Assembly: GCF_022767005.1 (NCBI RefSeq)
Contig: NZ_JALEOV010000034.1
Coordinates: 1-62,264 of the forward strand
Origin: Peptoniphilus sp.
GTDB lineage: Bacteria > Bacillota > Clostridia > Tissierellales > Peptoniphilaceae
Direction of reading: 5' to 3'
DNA length: 62,264 nt
Below, piece by piece: positions 54,415 through 62,264 of the stretch. Positions within the stretch are counted from its first letter, which is position 1, and every line of letters starts with the position of its first letter. The position numbers and the translations under genes were made by a program. The notes under the pieces were generated by a model. The model was not told the origin of the DNA and made no database searches. It saw only the letters and a list, made by a program, of their open reading frames with translations.

Positions 54415-55419
54415 CTAAAGCACCTCCACATTTACATTATTTTCCTTTAAATAATCAATGGCTTTAACTCTCTCTTCTTCTTTTCCAAGAATTTGAACTG
54501 TAAGATAACCAACACTTGAAATATTCAACTTATTTATATTTCCCGAAAGAATTGAAACATCTACATCAAATTTCTTTACGCATTTTGAAAGAATTGGTTT
54601 GTCATAATTATCATCTGCATAGGAAAGTCTCAAAACATCTCCCTTATAGTCAGCGCTATTTACATAACCTTCTTCAACTTCATCTTCCAAGTTTTTTATA
54701 AAGGATCTTGTAACAGAAGATTTTGGATTTCTAAAAAGTTCCTTAGTTTCATTTTCTTCTATTATTTTTCCATTTTGCATTACTGCAATTCTGTCGCAAA
54801 TTTCCTTTGCCACTTCCATTTGGTGAGTGATCATAACTATTGTCATATTAAATTCTTTTACAATTTTTTTCAAAAGATTTAAAACAGATTCTGTGTTTGC
54901 TGGGTCAAGCGCTGATGTTCCTTCATCTGAAAGTAAAATAGAAGGATTTGTAGCAATGGCTCTTGCTATTGCAACTCTTTGTTTTTGTCCTCCTGATAAT
55001 TCTGAAGGGTAGGAATTTTTCTTTTCCTTTAAGTCAATAAAATTTAAAAGTTCATCTACTCTCTTTTCAATTTCACTTTTATTCATACTAGAAATCTCTA
55101 AAGGATAAGCAATATTCTCAGCAACAGTCTTTTGCATAAAGAGATTAAAATATTGGAAAATCATTCCCATATCTTTTCTTGCAACCCTAAGTTCTTTCTC
55201 GTCTAAATTAATAATAGACTTACCATCCACTAAAATTTCTCCACTTGTAGGTTCCTCCAACCTATTGATGCATCTAACGAGAGTGGATTTTCCTGCACCA
55301 GAAAGACCAATTACTCCAAAGATTTCTCCCCTATCTACTTTGAAAGAAACATCATCTAAAGCTCTAAAAGTTCCATCCTCAGTTTTAAATTCTTTAACCA
55401 AGTTTTTTACTTCTATCAT
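54415..55419 (-). CDS. metN: Methionine ABC transporter ATP-binding protein
   Basis: A 334-residue ATPase. The Walker A is GLSGAGKST, the Q-loop is in MGMIFQYFNLF, the signature is LSGGQKQRVAIARAIA, and the Walker B has Asp-Glu in LLSDEGTSALD. Residues about 255-334 form the C-terminal NIL domain that lets methionine inhibit uptake allosterically. It is the first gene of the operon, directly after a methionine T-box. The start follows TGGAGGAAAA. Confidence 0.95.
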   Translation of the reverse strand: MIEVKNLVKEFKTEDGTFRALDDVSFKVDRGEIFGVIGLSGAGKSTLVRCINRLEEPTSGEILVDGKSIINLDEKELRVARKDMGMIFQYFNLFMQKTVAENIAYPLEISSMNKSEIEKRVDELLNFIDLKEKKNSYPSELSGGQKQRVAIARAIATNPSILLSDEGTSALDPANTESVLNLLKKIVKEFNMTIVMITHQMEVAKEICDRIAVMQNGKIIEENETKELFRNPKSSVTRSFIKNLEDEVEEGYVNSADYKGDVLRLSYADDNYDKPILSKCVKKFDVDVSILSGNINKLNISSVGYLTVQILGKEEERVKAIDYLKENNVNVEVL

Positions 55420-55432
55420 TTTTCCTCCATTT

Positions 55433-55690
55433 ACAAAAAAAGCTTCCGCCCCATAAGGACGAAAGCTCGTGTTACCACCTTAATTTATCACTTTCTCGCG
55501 AAAGCAACCTCTTCAAGTACTATCATACTCTACTTCTATAACGGGAAGACCCGTAAATACCTAATATCGATATTTCCTAGAGAAGGCCATGTTCCCTAAA
55601 AACTCATCCACTTCTTTCACCACAACGAAGCTCTCTTTACTCAAAATTTTAAGGTACTCTTCTTCTCAAAAAGTTTATTTATGAATTGTT
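55433..55690 (-). promoter_or_regulatory. Methionine-specific T-box leader
   Basis: Reverse strand: the T-box is GGTGGTAACACG (55468-55479). Stem I has AGAGAGCTTCG and GTGGTGAAAG, and the specifier is ATG (55588-55590) within GGGAACATGGCC, matching Met. The terminator GCTTTCGTCC/GGGGCGGAAGC (about 55441-55465) ends in T7. Uncharged tRNA-Met should permit transcription of metNIQ. Confidence 0.93.
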
Positions 55691-55694
55691 TTTT

Positions 55695-55723
55695 ATTATA
55701 AGGTTCAGAAAAATAAAAGTCAA
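55695..55723 (-). promoter_or_regulatory. Promoter of the T-box-metNIQ unit
   Basis: Reverse strand: TTGACT (55718-55723), 17 bp, TATAAT (55695-55700), immediately upstream of the T-box leader. Confidence 0.8.
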
Positions 55724-55740
55724 GACTTTTTATTAAATTA

Positions 55741-57351
55741 TTAAATTATTAAATTTTTTATATCATCTTCTACGTTTGTAATTCCAGAAATTCCAAAATT
55801 ATCAACTAAAACTTTCACAACATTTGCTGAAAGGAAGGCTGGAAGAGTTGGTCCAAGGTGAATGTTTTTTACTCCTAGAGATAAAAGTGCAAGCAAAACT
55901 ATTACAGCTTTTTGTTCGTACCAAGCAATATTATATACAATAGGAAGGTCATTTACACTTTCTACTCCAAAGGCATCAACAAGAGCAAGAGCTATTTGAA
56001 TAAGTGAATAAGAGTCATTACATTGACCTGCATCTAAAACTCTTGGAATTCCATTAATATCACCTAAATTTAACTTGTTATATCTATATTTTGCACATCC
56101 CGCAGTTAAAATAATAGTTGAATCAGGAAGATTTTTTGCAAACTCTGTATAATAATTTCTATTGGACATTCGCCCGTCACAGCCTGCCATGACAATAAAC
56201 TTTTTAATATTGCCATTTTTTACATTTTCAATGACTTTATCGGCAAGTTCTATAACTTGACTATGTGCAAAACCTCCAACAATACTTCCTTTTTCAATTT
56301 CTTCTGGTGCATCACATTTTTTTGCCATTTCAATAATTTTTGAAAAATCTTTGTGTCCATTTTTATCTTCTTCAATATATTCACATCCAGGATAACCTGC
56401 TGCCCCAGTAGTAAATAATTTATCTTTGTAAGAATCCTTTGGCGGAACTATACAATTTGTAGTCATGAGGATTGGTCCATTAAAGGATTCAAACTCTTCT
56501 CTTTGTTTCCACCACGCATTTCCATAATTTCCAACGAAGTTTTCATATTTTTTAAACTTTGGATAATAATTTGCAGGTAACATTTCAGAGTGAGTATAAA
56601 TGTCAACTCCAGAATCCTTTGCTTGCTCTAAAAGCATTTCAAAATCCTTTAAGTCATGACCTGAAACTAAAATTCCAGGATTTTTTCTCGTTCCAATATT
56701 AACTTTAGAAATTTCAGGATTTCCATAAGTTTTAGTATTGGCAGAATCAAGTGTTGCCATAGCCTCATATCCCATAGCTCCAGTTTCAAGTGTTAGTGAA
56801 ATTAATTCATCAACAGTTTTTTCTTTTAATAGTTCTGCCATTGCCTTTAAAATAAAATTATTTACCTTTTCATTTTCATATCCAAGGACCTTTGCGTGTC
56901 TTGTGTAGGCAGCCATCCCCTTTAATCCATAAGTTATAAGTTCCTTTAAACTTCTTATGTCTTCATTTTTCTCACTTAAAACCGAAACTTCGTGAGAATT
57001 TATTTTTTTACTGATTTCTGAAAAATCTACTGAAGACCACATTGCTGCTTCGCTATAATCTTTATCTTCTCTTAAAGAATTCATAAGCTCAACTGTTTTG
57101 ACTATTCTTTCTTTTATTGCAGCATTGTCAAAATTTGCATTAGTAATAGTTGTAAATAAATTTATAATAATCCTATCAACAACTTCACTTTCTTTATTTT
57201 CCCTTTTAACTGCAATTTCAGATAGACCCTTTGAAATCCAAATCAAAAAATCTTGCAAATTTGCAACTTCAGATGTCTTTCCACATACTCCAATATTTAC
57301 ACAACCGCTATTTTTAAATGTCTCTTGACATTGAAAACAAAACATATTCAT
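55741..57351 (-). CDS. hcp: Hybrid cluster protein (hydroxylamine / NO-related reductase)
   Basis: A 536-residue Fe-S protein of the Hcp/prismane family. The N-terminal cluster cysteines are in MFCFQCQET and CVNIGVCGK; hybrid-cluster ligands appear in [37 protein letters not shown] and [10 protein letters not shown]. Hcp proteins reduce hydroxylamine in vitro and act on NO in vivo under anaerobic nitrosative stress. The start MNMFCFQC (57351) follows TAGGAGGAAGAAT; ten more in-frame codons upstream lack a ribosome site. A 16-bp palindrome overlaps its promoter. No separate hcr gene is next to it, but a polyferredoxin gene lies upstream. Confidence 0.96.
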   Translation of the reverse strand: MNMFCFQCQETFKNSGCVNIGVCGKTSEVANLQDFLIWISKGLSEIAVKRENKESEVVDRIIINLFTTITNANFDNAAIKERIVKTVELMNSLREDKDYSEAAMWSSVDFSEISKKINSHEVSVLSEKNEDIRSLKELITYGLKGMAAYTRHAKVLGYENEKVNNFILKAMAELLKEKTVDELISLTLETGAMGYEAMATLDSANTKTYGNPEISKVNIGTRKNPGILVSGHDLKDFEMLLEQAKDSGVDIYTHSEMLPANYYPKFKKYENFVGNYGNAWWKQREEFESFNGPILMTTNCIVPPKDSYKDKLFTTGAAGYPGCEYIEEDKNGHKDFSKIIEMAKKCDAPEEIEKGSIVGGFAHSQVIELADKVIENVKNGNIKKFIVMAGCDGRMSNRNYYTEFAKNLPDSTIILTAGCAKYRYNKLNLGDINGIPRVLDAGQCNDSYSLIQIALALVDAFGVESVNDLPIVYNIAWYEQKAVIVLLALLSLGVKNIHLGPTLPAFLSANVVKVLVDNFGISGITNVEDDIKNLII

Positions 57352-57412
57352 ATTCTTCCTCCTATTCATTAGCAAAATCAAATATCAAATAACTTTCTAT
57401 AAACATTTTAGT

Positions 57413-57447
57413 ATTATAACAATAGCATTACTGTTGCATATGCAACA
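57413..57447 (-). promoter_or_regulatory. hcp promoter with 16-bp palindromic operator
   Basis: TGTTGCATATGCAACA (57432-57447) is a perfect palindrome covering the -35 position of a promoter whose -10 is TATAAT (57413-57418, reverse strand). Its size and TTGC/GCAA half-sites fit a Crp/Fnr-type dimer such as HcpR-like regulators of hcp genes; placement over -35 suits repression or an unusual activation. Confidence 0.7.
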
Positions 57448-57524
57448 ATTATTTATAAGATTTTAAAAATTACTGGAAAATTTTTAAGTGCATACTTGAT
57501 ATTTTAAATCCTCAACTTTTTTCT

Positions 57525-57555
57525 AAAAAAATTAGACCCATGCGTGCATGAGTCT
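57525..57555 (-). terminator. Terminator downstream of the polyferredoxin gene
   Basis: On the reverse strand AGACTCATGC pairs with GCATGGGTCT (57534-57555, one mismatch), followed by AATTTTTTT. It is about 225 bp past the polyferredoxin stop. Confidence 0.6.
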
Positions 57556-57583
57556 CTCTATATTTGTATAAATGATGCTTATG

Positions 57584-57632
57584 AATTGATAAAGTGTATT
57601 GTTTTCAATATTTAAAAATCGCTTTATCAATT
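57584..57632. repeat. Long inverted repeat with nested hairpin
   Basis: AATTGATAAAG (57584-57594) and CTTTATCAATT (57622-57632) are perfect 11-bp arms; TATTG/CAATA form an inner hairpin. TTTTGTAT follows on the forward strand. The remaining sequence of the 427-bp hcp-polyferredoxin gap shows no gene. Confidence 0.55.
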
Positions 57633-57778
57633 TTTTGTATATCCAATAATAGATAATCTTTTGTTGCCAACATTATTTTATCTATAAATTTTTCGCCTCT
57701 TCAATCAATAAATAAATTATTAACAAGATTTTTCTCAAAATCAACAAAATAAAAATGCAAATTTACAACCTTTTAATT

Positions 57779-58660
57779 TTATTCATATCTTACTTCTTCT
57801 AAATTATTATTTGTAAAGGATGTGGAAATCGCAGATGTTGGACATGCCTTTATGCACTCTCCGCATCTTATACATTCTAAAGCCTTTTGATTCTTTGACA
57901 TATCTACATCCATTTTACAAATTCTTTTACATTTTCCGCAAGAAATACAATTGTCATTAACATGATATTGATAAAAAGAAAACTTATTAGTTAATGCGTA
58001 AAATGCACCCAGTGGACATAAATATTTACAAAAAGGTCTGTAAAAAAATATAGAAACTATTATTATTGTTCCAAGAATAACTGACTTTAACAAAAATAAA
58101 TTGCCAAGTGCAGCCCTAATACTTTTGTTTGCCAGTGAAAGAGGAATTCCTCCTTCAAGTATTCCCTGAGGACAAATGTATTTGCAAAAATATGGAGAGG
58201 CTGTACCTAATTTATCTGTCAAAAATACTCCAAATAGCCAAACTACAAATACCAAAATAAAATACTTAATATACTTTAAAAAACTAAATCTTCTAGTGCT
58301 AAATTTTTTCGATGGAATCTTATGAATAAGATCTTGAAAAAACCCAAAGGGACACAAAAATCCACAAATTAATCTACCAAATATAGTTCCAAATAATAAC
58401 ATTAATCCTGTTACATAGTAGGCAAAATTAAATTTGGAAGACCCAACTACTGCTTGAAAAGAACCTATTGGACAAGATAAAGTAGCTCCTGGACAAGAAT
58501 AACAATTAAGTCCTGGCACACAAGCACTCTTTAACTTTCCTGTATATATGTTTCCCTTAAAAAAATTAGGAATATGTATGTTTGTAATGAGAGCAAAAGA
58601 ACCCTGTACGAGATTTCTTCTATCTCTTAATTTCCCAAAAAAATTACTCAGCTTATCCAA
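57779..58660 (-). CDS. Polyferredoxin-type 4Fe-4S membrane protein (NapH/RnfB-like electron carrier)
   Basis: About 293 residues with four to five membrane helices. CGFLCPFGFFQDL, CKYICPQGILEGG and CKYLCPLGAFYAL are the Cys-rich motifs of NapH/NosR/CcoG-type proteins, and two classic 4Fe-4S ferredoxin motifs lie near the end (CISCGKCKRIC and CIRCGECIKACP). It likely passes electrons across or along the membrane to a reductase. I place the start at TTG 58660, 8 bp inside the end of the small CXXC gene and 10 bp after GGAG. A longer reading to 58747 would overlap that gene almost entirely and has no ribosome site. Confidence 0.8.
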   Translation of the reverse strand: MDKLSNFFGKLRDRRNLVQGSFALITNIHIPNFFKGNIYTGKLKSACVPGLNCYSCPGATLSCPIGSFQAVVGSSKFNFAYYVTGLMLLFGTIFGRLICGFLCPFGFFQDLIHKIPSKKFSTRRFSFLKYIKYFILVFVVWLFGVFLTDKLGTASPYFCKYICPQGILEGGIPLSLANKSIRAALGNLFLLKSVILGTIIIVSIFFYRPFCKYLCPLGAFYALTNKFSFYQYHVNDNCISCGKCKRICKMDVDMSKNQKALECIRCGECIKACPTSAISTSFTNNNLEEVRYE

Positions 58661-58799
58661 TTCCAACACACTCCAAACATATCCTAATAGCCTTTGAAAG
58701 CACAGTATCAACTTCTGACCTATAAGCTCCCAAAAAGATAAAAACAATGGATAAAACCAGCATTGCGTATGAAATTTTTCTATTCACAAAATCCTTCAT
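58653..58799 (-). CDS. Small CXXC-motif membrane protein (CD1871A-like)
   Basis: A 48-residue frame: MKDFVNRK, a membrane helix (SYAMLVLSIVFIFLGAY), a charged stretch (RSEVDTVLSKAIR) and ICLECVGIG, the C-terminal CxxC. GAGGTG lies just upstream of the ATG, and TATACT a little before that. I recognise it as a CD1871A-type CXXC protein, a small family encoded next to 4Fe-4S membrane proteins in anaerobic Firmicutes. Its end overlaps the polyferredoxin start (ATTGGATAA), so the two are translationally coupled. The CxxC could bind a metal or serve as a thiol relay. Confidence 0.8.
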   Translation of the reverse strand: MKDFVNRKISYAMLVLSIVFIFLGAYRSEVDTVLSKAIRICLECVGIG

Positions 58800-58801
58800 A
58801 T

Positions 58802-59041
58802 GTTCACCTCAAATATAGTATAGCATTAATGATTTAAAAAAATATTAAAAAATTAATTTTATAAAATTTTTAGTAATGAATGAACAATATTCTTTTACTC
58901 TCTACAAAAATCCAACTAGATTTAAAAATATATTATAAAAATTTATTTAATAAATTAAAATTAGTATATCTTATTAGTATGAAATCGTTATTACTTTATA
59001 ATTTACTTTTGTAATTAATTAACAATTTATCATAAAAAGTC
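58802..59041. other. AT-rich divergent intergenic region
   Basis: Between the CXXC gene (reverse) and the nhaC promoter (forward). Apart from the upstream promoter elements of the two units, no gene or strong hairpin is visible. Confidence 0.5.
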
Positions 59042-59142
59042 TTCACAAAAGCTGTTAAAAAAAGTATAATGAAGCTAAAGAAAAATTAAGTTTTCTTTCG
59101 TATTTTTAATTAGCTTTGAAAACGATATTATAATTCGGTTTT
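59042..59142 (+). promoter_or_regulatory. Promoter and structured leader of nhaC-megL
   Basis: TTCACA (59042-59047), 17 bp, TATAAT (59065-59070). The leader of about 150 nt contains AAGCTAA/TTAGCTT (59072-59078 and 59110-59116) enclosing AAAGAAAA/TTTTCTTT, then AAAACGA/TCGGTTTT (59119-59142). No known riboswitch class recognised. Confidence 0.6.
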
Positions 59143-59227
59143 TAAGTTTATGAAGGAGGATGATAGCAAATTAAATTTTTAGGAAAAATATCTTTGTTTT
59201 ATTTTTGTTTGTTTTAAGGAGGCATTT

Positions 59228-60613
59228 ATGGAAAACAAAAATTTAAAACCTAAGGCTAATGGTGCAGCACTTCTTCCTTTTATAGTTTTTGTGCTTGTAT
59301 ATCTTGCTACTGGAATCATTTTAAATTCAATGGGAGTAGAAATGGCGTTTTATCAAGTAGCAGCACCGGTATGTATTTTGCCAGCTATTATTTTGGCTTT
59401 TATTATGTTTAAAGGCACAATTGATGACAAATTTAACGATTTTGTTCACGGTTGTGGAGACGAAAACATAATAATAATGTGTCTTATCTACATATTAGCT
59501 GGAGCATTTGCAACAGTTTCAAAATCATCTGGTGGAGTTGATTCTGTTGTAAACTTTGCGCTTTCTTTAATTCCTGTTCAATTTATTACAGCTGGAATAT
59601 TTTTAATCAGTTGTTTTATTTCCATCTCTACAGGAACTTCCGTAGGAACTATTTCAGCAGTTGGACCTATTGCTGTTGGCGTTGCTACAAAAGGAAATCT
59701 TCCTCTTACACTTGTTCTTGGATCACTTGTAGGTGGAGCAATGTTTGGCGATAATCTATCAGTTATTTCTGATACAACAATTGCAGCAACAAGAACTCAA
59801 AATGTAGGTATGAGAGATAAATTTAGAGCAAATATTAAAATTGCCATCCCTGCAGCTATAATTACTTTTGTAATTTTATTAATTGTAGGAAAGCCTGAAG
59901 ATGAAGTTGTTCTTGATGATTTGAGTTATAATTTTGTTTTAATAGTCCCATACCTTTTCGTATTAATCTCAGCTCTTGCTGGAATGAATGTATTTTTAGT
60001 ATTGACTAGTGGTATTATTCTATCAGGCATTATTGGAATATTTACTGGTGGATTAACTATGATGACCTTTGCTCAAAACATTTTTGAAGGATTTAGTGGA
60101 ATGTTTGAAATTTTCCTATTATCACTTTTAACTGGAGGTCTTTCCTATATGGTTTCTAGTAACGGTGGTATTGAATGGCTAGTTGAAAAAATTAGGAGCT
60201 TCGCAAAAGATGTTAAATCCGCTGAAATTTCAATTGCTCTTTTAACTCTATTAACAGATGCTGCAACTGCAAACAACACTGTTGCAATTATTATTGACGG
60301 CCCTGTTGCAAAAGAAATTTCAAAGGACTTTAAAGTTGACCCAAGAAGATCTGCTTCATTCCTAGATACATTCTCTTGCGTAATGCAAGGTATAATTCCT
60401 TATGGTGCACAAATTTTAATCGCAGCTGGACTTACTAAAGAACTTGGTGCACTAGCTGTATCCCCTGTTCAAATAATTCCATTCCTATGGTATCAAGCAC
60501 TTCTTGCTGTATTTGCAATTCTTTCAATCTTTATTAGATTTGCAGATCCTAAAGATAAATGGGATTTTGAAAATGACGTACCATTAACTAAAAACAATGT
60601 AAACACAAAATAA
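59228..60613 (+). CDS. NhaC-family antiporter/carrier linked to methionine catabolism
   Basis: A 461-residue membrane protein with about 11-12 helices of the NhaC ion-transporter family: STGTSVGTISAVGPIAVGVA, GGAMFGDNLSVISDTTIAA and LLTDAATANNTVAIII are the paired conserved segments. Classical members exchange Na+/H+; related ones import amino acids such as methionine. Its 61-bp spacing to megL with no terminator suggests co-transcription and favours a methionine carrier, but antiport cannot be excluded. The start follows TTAAGGAGGCATTT. Confidence 0.85.
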   Translation: MENKNLKPKANGAALLPFIVFVLVYLATGIILNSMGVEMAFYQVAAPVCILPAIILAFIMFKGTIDDKFNDFVHGCGDENIIIMCLIYILAGAFATVSKSSGGVDSVVNFALSLIPVQFITAGIFLISCFISISTGTSVGTISAVGPIAVGVATKGNLPLTLVLGSLVGGAMFGDNLSVISDTTIAATRTQNVGMRDKFRANIKIAIPAAIITFVILLIVGKPEDEVVLDDLSYNFVLIVPYLFVLISALAGMNVFLVLTSGIILSGIIGIFTGGLTMMTFAQNIFEGFSGMFEIFLLSLLTGGLSYMVSSNGGIEWLVEKIRSFAKDVKSAEISIALLTLLTDAATANNTVAIIIDGPVAKEISKDFKVDPRRSASFLDTFSCVMQGIIPYGAQILIAAGLTKELGALAVSPVQIIPFLWYQALLAVFAILSIFIRFADPKDKWDFENDVPLTKNNVNTK

Positions 60614-60674
60614 TTGTAAGAAAGTAATTTTATTAAAAAAATTTAATTTTGATTTATTTAAAAAGGAGAAAATT

Positions 60675-61877
60675 ATGAATAGTAAAGACGAACTTAAAAA
60701 AATGCATTTTGAAACTAAAGCAATTCATGGCGGATATGAAAAAAATAAATATGGTGCTCTAGCAACTCCAATATATCAAACATCTACATTTATCTTTGAC
60801 AATGCAGAGCAAGGTGGAAGAAGATTTGCACTAGAAGAAGATGGCTACATTTATTCAAGACTTGGAAATCCAACTAATGCACAGGTAGAAGAAAAAGTTG
60901 CTCTTTTAGAAGAAGGTGAAGCTTGTGTTTCAGCTGCATCAGGAATGGGAGCAATTACTTCATCAATTTGGCCATTCATTAAATGTGGCGATCACATGAT
61001 AGCTGCAAAAACACTTTATGGATGTACTTTCGCATTTTTAGAACACTCAGTATCAAAAATGGGCGTTGAAGTAGATTTTGTAGACATTACAGATGTCGAC
61101 AATATCTTAAACGCAATGAAGGAGAACACAAAAATTATTTACTTAGAAACTCCAGCAAATCCTAATATGGATATATGTGATATAGAAGAAGTTTCTAAAA
61201 GAGTTCATGAAAAGAATAAAGACTGTCTAGTAATCGTAGACAACACTTATTGTACACCTTATATTCAAAGACCACTTACACTAGGAGCAGATATAGTAGT
61301 TCACTCTGCAACTAAATATTTAAACGGTCACGGCGACGTTATTGCTGGCTTTGCAATTGGTAGAAAAGAACTCATAGACCAAGTTAGACTAGTTGGTATT
61401 AAAGACTGTACAGGTGCTGTACTTGCACCATTTAATGCATATCTAATTCTAAGAGGAATGAAAACACTACAAGTTAGAATGGACAAACACTGTTCAAATG
61501 CAATGAAAGTTGCAGAATTCTTGGAAAAAAATCCAAAAGTTAAAAGCATTCAATATCCAGGACTTAAATCCTTCAAATATTATGATATAGCTAAAAAACA
61601 AATGGCACTTCCAGGTGCAATGATCGCTTTTGAAATCGAAGGTGGAAAAGAAGCAGGTGCAAAGCTTATGAATAGTGTTAAACTTTGTACATTGGCAGTA
61701 TCACTTGGCGATGCAGAAACGCTTATCCAACACCCTGCTTCAATGACTCACTCTCCTTACACAGCAGAAGAAAGAGCTGCTGCTGGAATCTCTGAAGGCC
61801 TAATTAGACTTTCTGTTGGTCTTGAAAATGCAGACGACATAATAGAAGACTTAAAACAAGCATTAGACCAAATCTAA
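60675..61877 (+). CDS. megL: Methionine gamma-lyase
   Basis: A 400-residue PLP enzyme of the Cys/Met metabolism family. The PLP lysine is in HSATKYLNGHGD, PLP phosphate binding is at YSRLGNPT and SGMGA, and LYGCTFAFL has the active-site Cys (position 116 in Pseudomonas MGL) that distinguishes methionine gamma-lyase from cystathionine lyases and OAH sulfhydrylases. It splits methionine to methanethiol, 2-oxobutyrate and ammonia for energy. It follows the NhaC-type carrier; 2-oxobutyrate is also the product of the threonine dehydratase in this window. Confidence 0.9.
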   Translation: MNSKDELKKMHFETKAIHGGYEKNKYGALATPIYQTSTFIFDNAEQGGRRFALEEDGYIYSRLGNPTNAQVEEKVALLEEGEACVSAASGMGAITSSIWPFIKCGDHMIAAKTLYGCTFAFLEHSVSKMGVEVDFVDITDVDNILNAMKENTKIIYLETPANPNMDICDIEEVSKRVHEKNKDCLVIVDNTYCTPYIQRPLTLGADIVVHSATKYLNGHGDVIAGFAIGRKELIDQVRLVGIKDCTGAVLAPFNAYLILRGMKTLQVRMDKHCSNAMKVAEFLEKNPKVKSIQYPGLKSFKYYDIAKKQMALPGAMIAFEIEGGKEAGAKLMNSVKLCTLAVSLGDAETLIQHPASMTHSPYTAEERAAAGISEGLIRLSVGLENADDIIEDLKQALDQI

Positions 61878-61915
61878 AATCTTATTATAAAAAAATCTAT
61901 CGAGAAATTAAAAAT

Positions 61916-61953
61916 AATACCAGAGATATTATAATTGTCTCTGGTATTATTTT
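61916..61953 (+). terminator. Terminator of nhaC-megL
   Basis: AATACCAGAGA (61916-61926) and TCTCTGGTATT (61938-61948) are 11-bp perfect arms, followed by ATTTTAT. Confidence 0.9.
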
Positions 61954-62123
61954 ATCAGCATATTCATCCTAACATTTAAAACAAAATCCAAAATATATTT
62001 AATAAAATAAAAACTCTAATACTAAACTCAAAAATACAAAATTTTAAAATACTTGCTAAATATACAATAATATATTTTTCTTCTATAACAAAGATATCCG
62101 CTCAAAGAAACCATAAATAAATA

Positions 62124-62264
62124 GGTTCTATAATAAATAGTGTTGGTGAGAAATCATCAGCACTATTTTTGTATGGAAATGTATAAAAAATAGACATAGA
62201 AATCACATTCCTATAAAATATAGTTGCTACCAAATACCAAGGAGTGATTCTATGTCTATTAATA
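62124..62264 (+). mobile_element. Left end of an ISL3-like insertion sequence
   Basis: The sequence GGTTCTATAATAAATAGTG from 62124, followed by a GTTGGTGAG-type segment, resembles ISL3-family terminal repeats. A subterminal hairpin AATAGTG...CACTATT (62136-62167, GAAA loop, then T5) follows, and the transposase start at 62252 is reached within 130 bp. Most of the element lies beyond the window, so the family is tentative. Confidence 0.6.
62252..62264 (+). CDS. Start of a transposase gene (cut by window end)
   Basis: Only MSIN is visible. AAGGAGTGATTCT precedes the ATG, and the position inside an ISL3-like end makes a transposase likely. The ribosome site and start codon are in the 3' arm of a 15-bp inverted repeat (62191-62206 with 62244-62258). 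Confidence 0.5.

Noticed and set aside
58661..58747. N-terminal extension of the polyferredoxin
   Set aside because: The segment is the coding sequence of the small CXXC protein in another frame, and no ribosome site precedes the 58747 TTG.
59108..59121. 14-bp match AATTAGCTTTGAAA shared with 27299-27312
   Set aside because: It is on different sides relative to the genes, palindromic only at 27.3 kb, and a 14-base AT-rich match is expected by chance in 60 kb.
59148..59180. Ten-codon leader ORF (MKEDDSKLNF) before nhaC
   Set aside because: It has no ribosome site of its own and the AAGGAGG lies inside it; probably chance.
1..62264. CRISPR arrays, tRNA or rRNA genes
   Set aside because: I saw no regularly spaced repeats, no cas-like genes, and no recognisable tRNA T-arm or rRNA sequence anywhere in the window.

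Overview
The window is AT-rich, densely coded DNA from a low-GC Gram-positive anaerobe. Shine-Dalgarno sequences of the AGGAGG type precede most genes, two T-box leaders and two riboswitches are present, and the gene set fits an amino-acid-fermenting member of the Tissierellia/Peptoniphilaceae (Peptoniphilus-like). The supporting genes are threonine dehydratase, methionine gamma-lyase, isoaspartyl dipeptidase, three M20 amidohydrolases, thiolase/Hbd/crotonase, hybrid cluster protein and an S-layer-homology protein. The taxonomic call is inference from gene content; no rRNA or tRNA gene was seen.

Layout. 1-17.4 kb: tail of a polysaccharide deacetylase, an SLH protein with gltX, a purine permease, a GntR-ABC transporter unit with its operator, azlCD, iadA with a YfcC-type carrier, a CPBP membrane protease behind a YtrA-like operator, a P-type cation ATPase under a manganese (yybP-ykoY) riboswitch, and serS under a serine T-box. 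17.7-32.2 kb: a MoxR/VWA pair flanked by two small membrane ORFs, aminotransferase plus threonine dehydratase, a GltS-like carrier with two amidohydrolases, about 1 kb of poorly coding DNA, a PhaE/phasin-like protein, and pyrB-pyrI-pyrK-pyrD. 32.3-37.3 kb: a guanylate-kinase-like gene, then an FMN riboswitch driving ribD-ribE-ribBA-ribH plus a HAD phosphatase. 37.3-49.8 kb: a radical SAM protein, the maoC-thiolase-crotonase-hbd operon, the sua5-rpiB-upp-tagO-wecB cluster, and LTA-synthase-like and M20 genes. 49.8-62.3 kb: a gene-poor stretch with two candidate structured RNAs, a LysR regulator, htrA, metN-metI-metQ under a methionine T-box, hcp behind a 16-bp palindrome, a small CXXC protein overlapping a polyferredoxin, nhaC-megL, and the left end of an ISL3-like insertion sequence.

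Together the genes describe peptide and amino-acid uptake and breakdown (Thr, Met, isoaspartyl and N-acyl-amino acids), C4 acyl-CoA chemistry that could feed butyrate or polyhydroxyalkanoate, de novo pyrimidine and riboflavin synthesis, cell-envelope polymer synthesis, and nitrosative-stress defence. I found no CRISPR array and no obvious phage island. The least explained parts are the two candidate RNAs at 49.9-50.35 kb, the MoxR/VWA pair with its altered Walker A motif, the PhaE-like protein alongside a PhaJ-like hydratase, and several overlaps of regulatory sites (sua5, ribE, the IS end).
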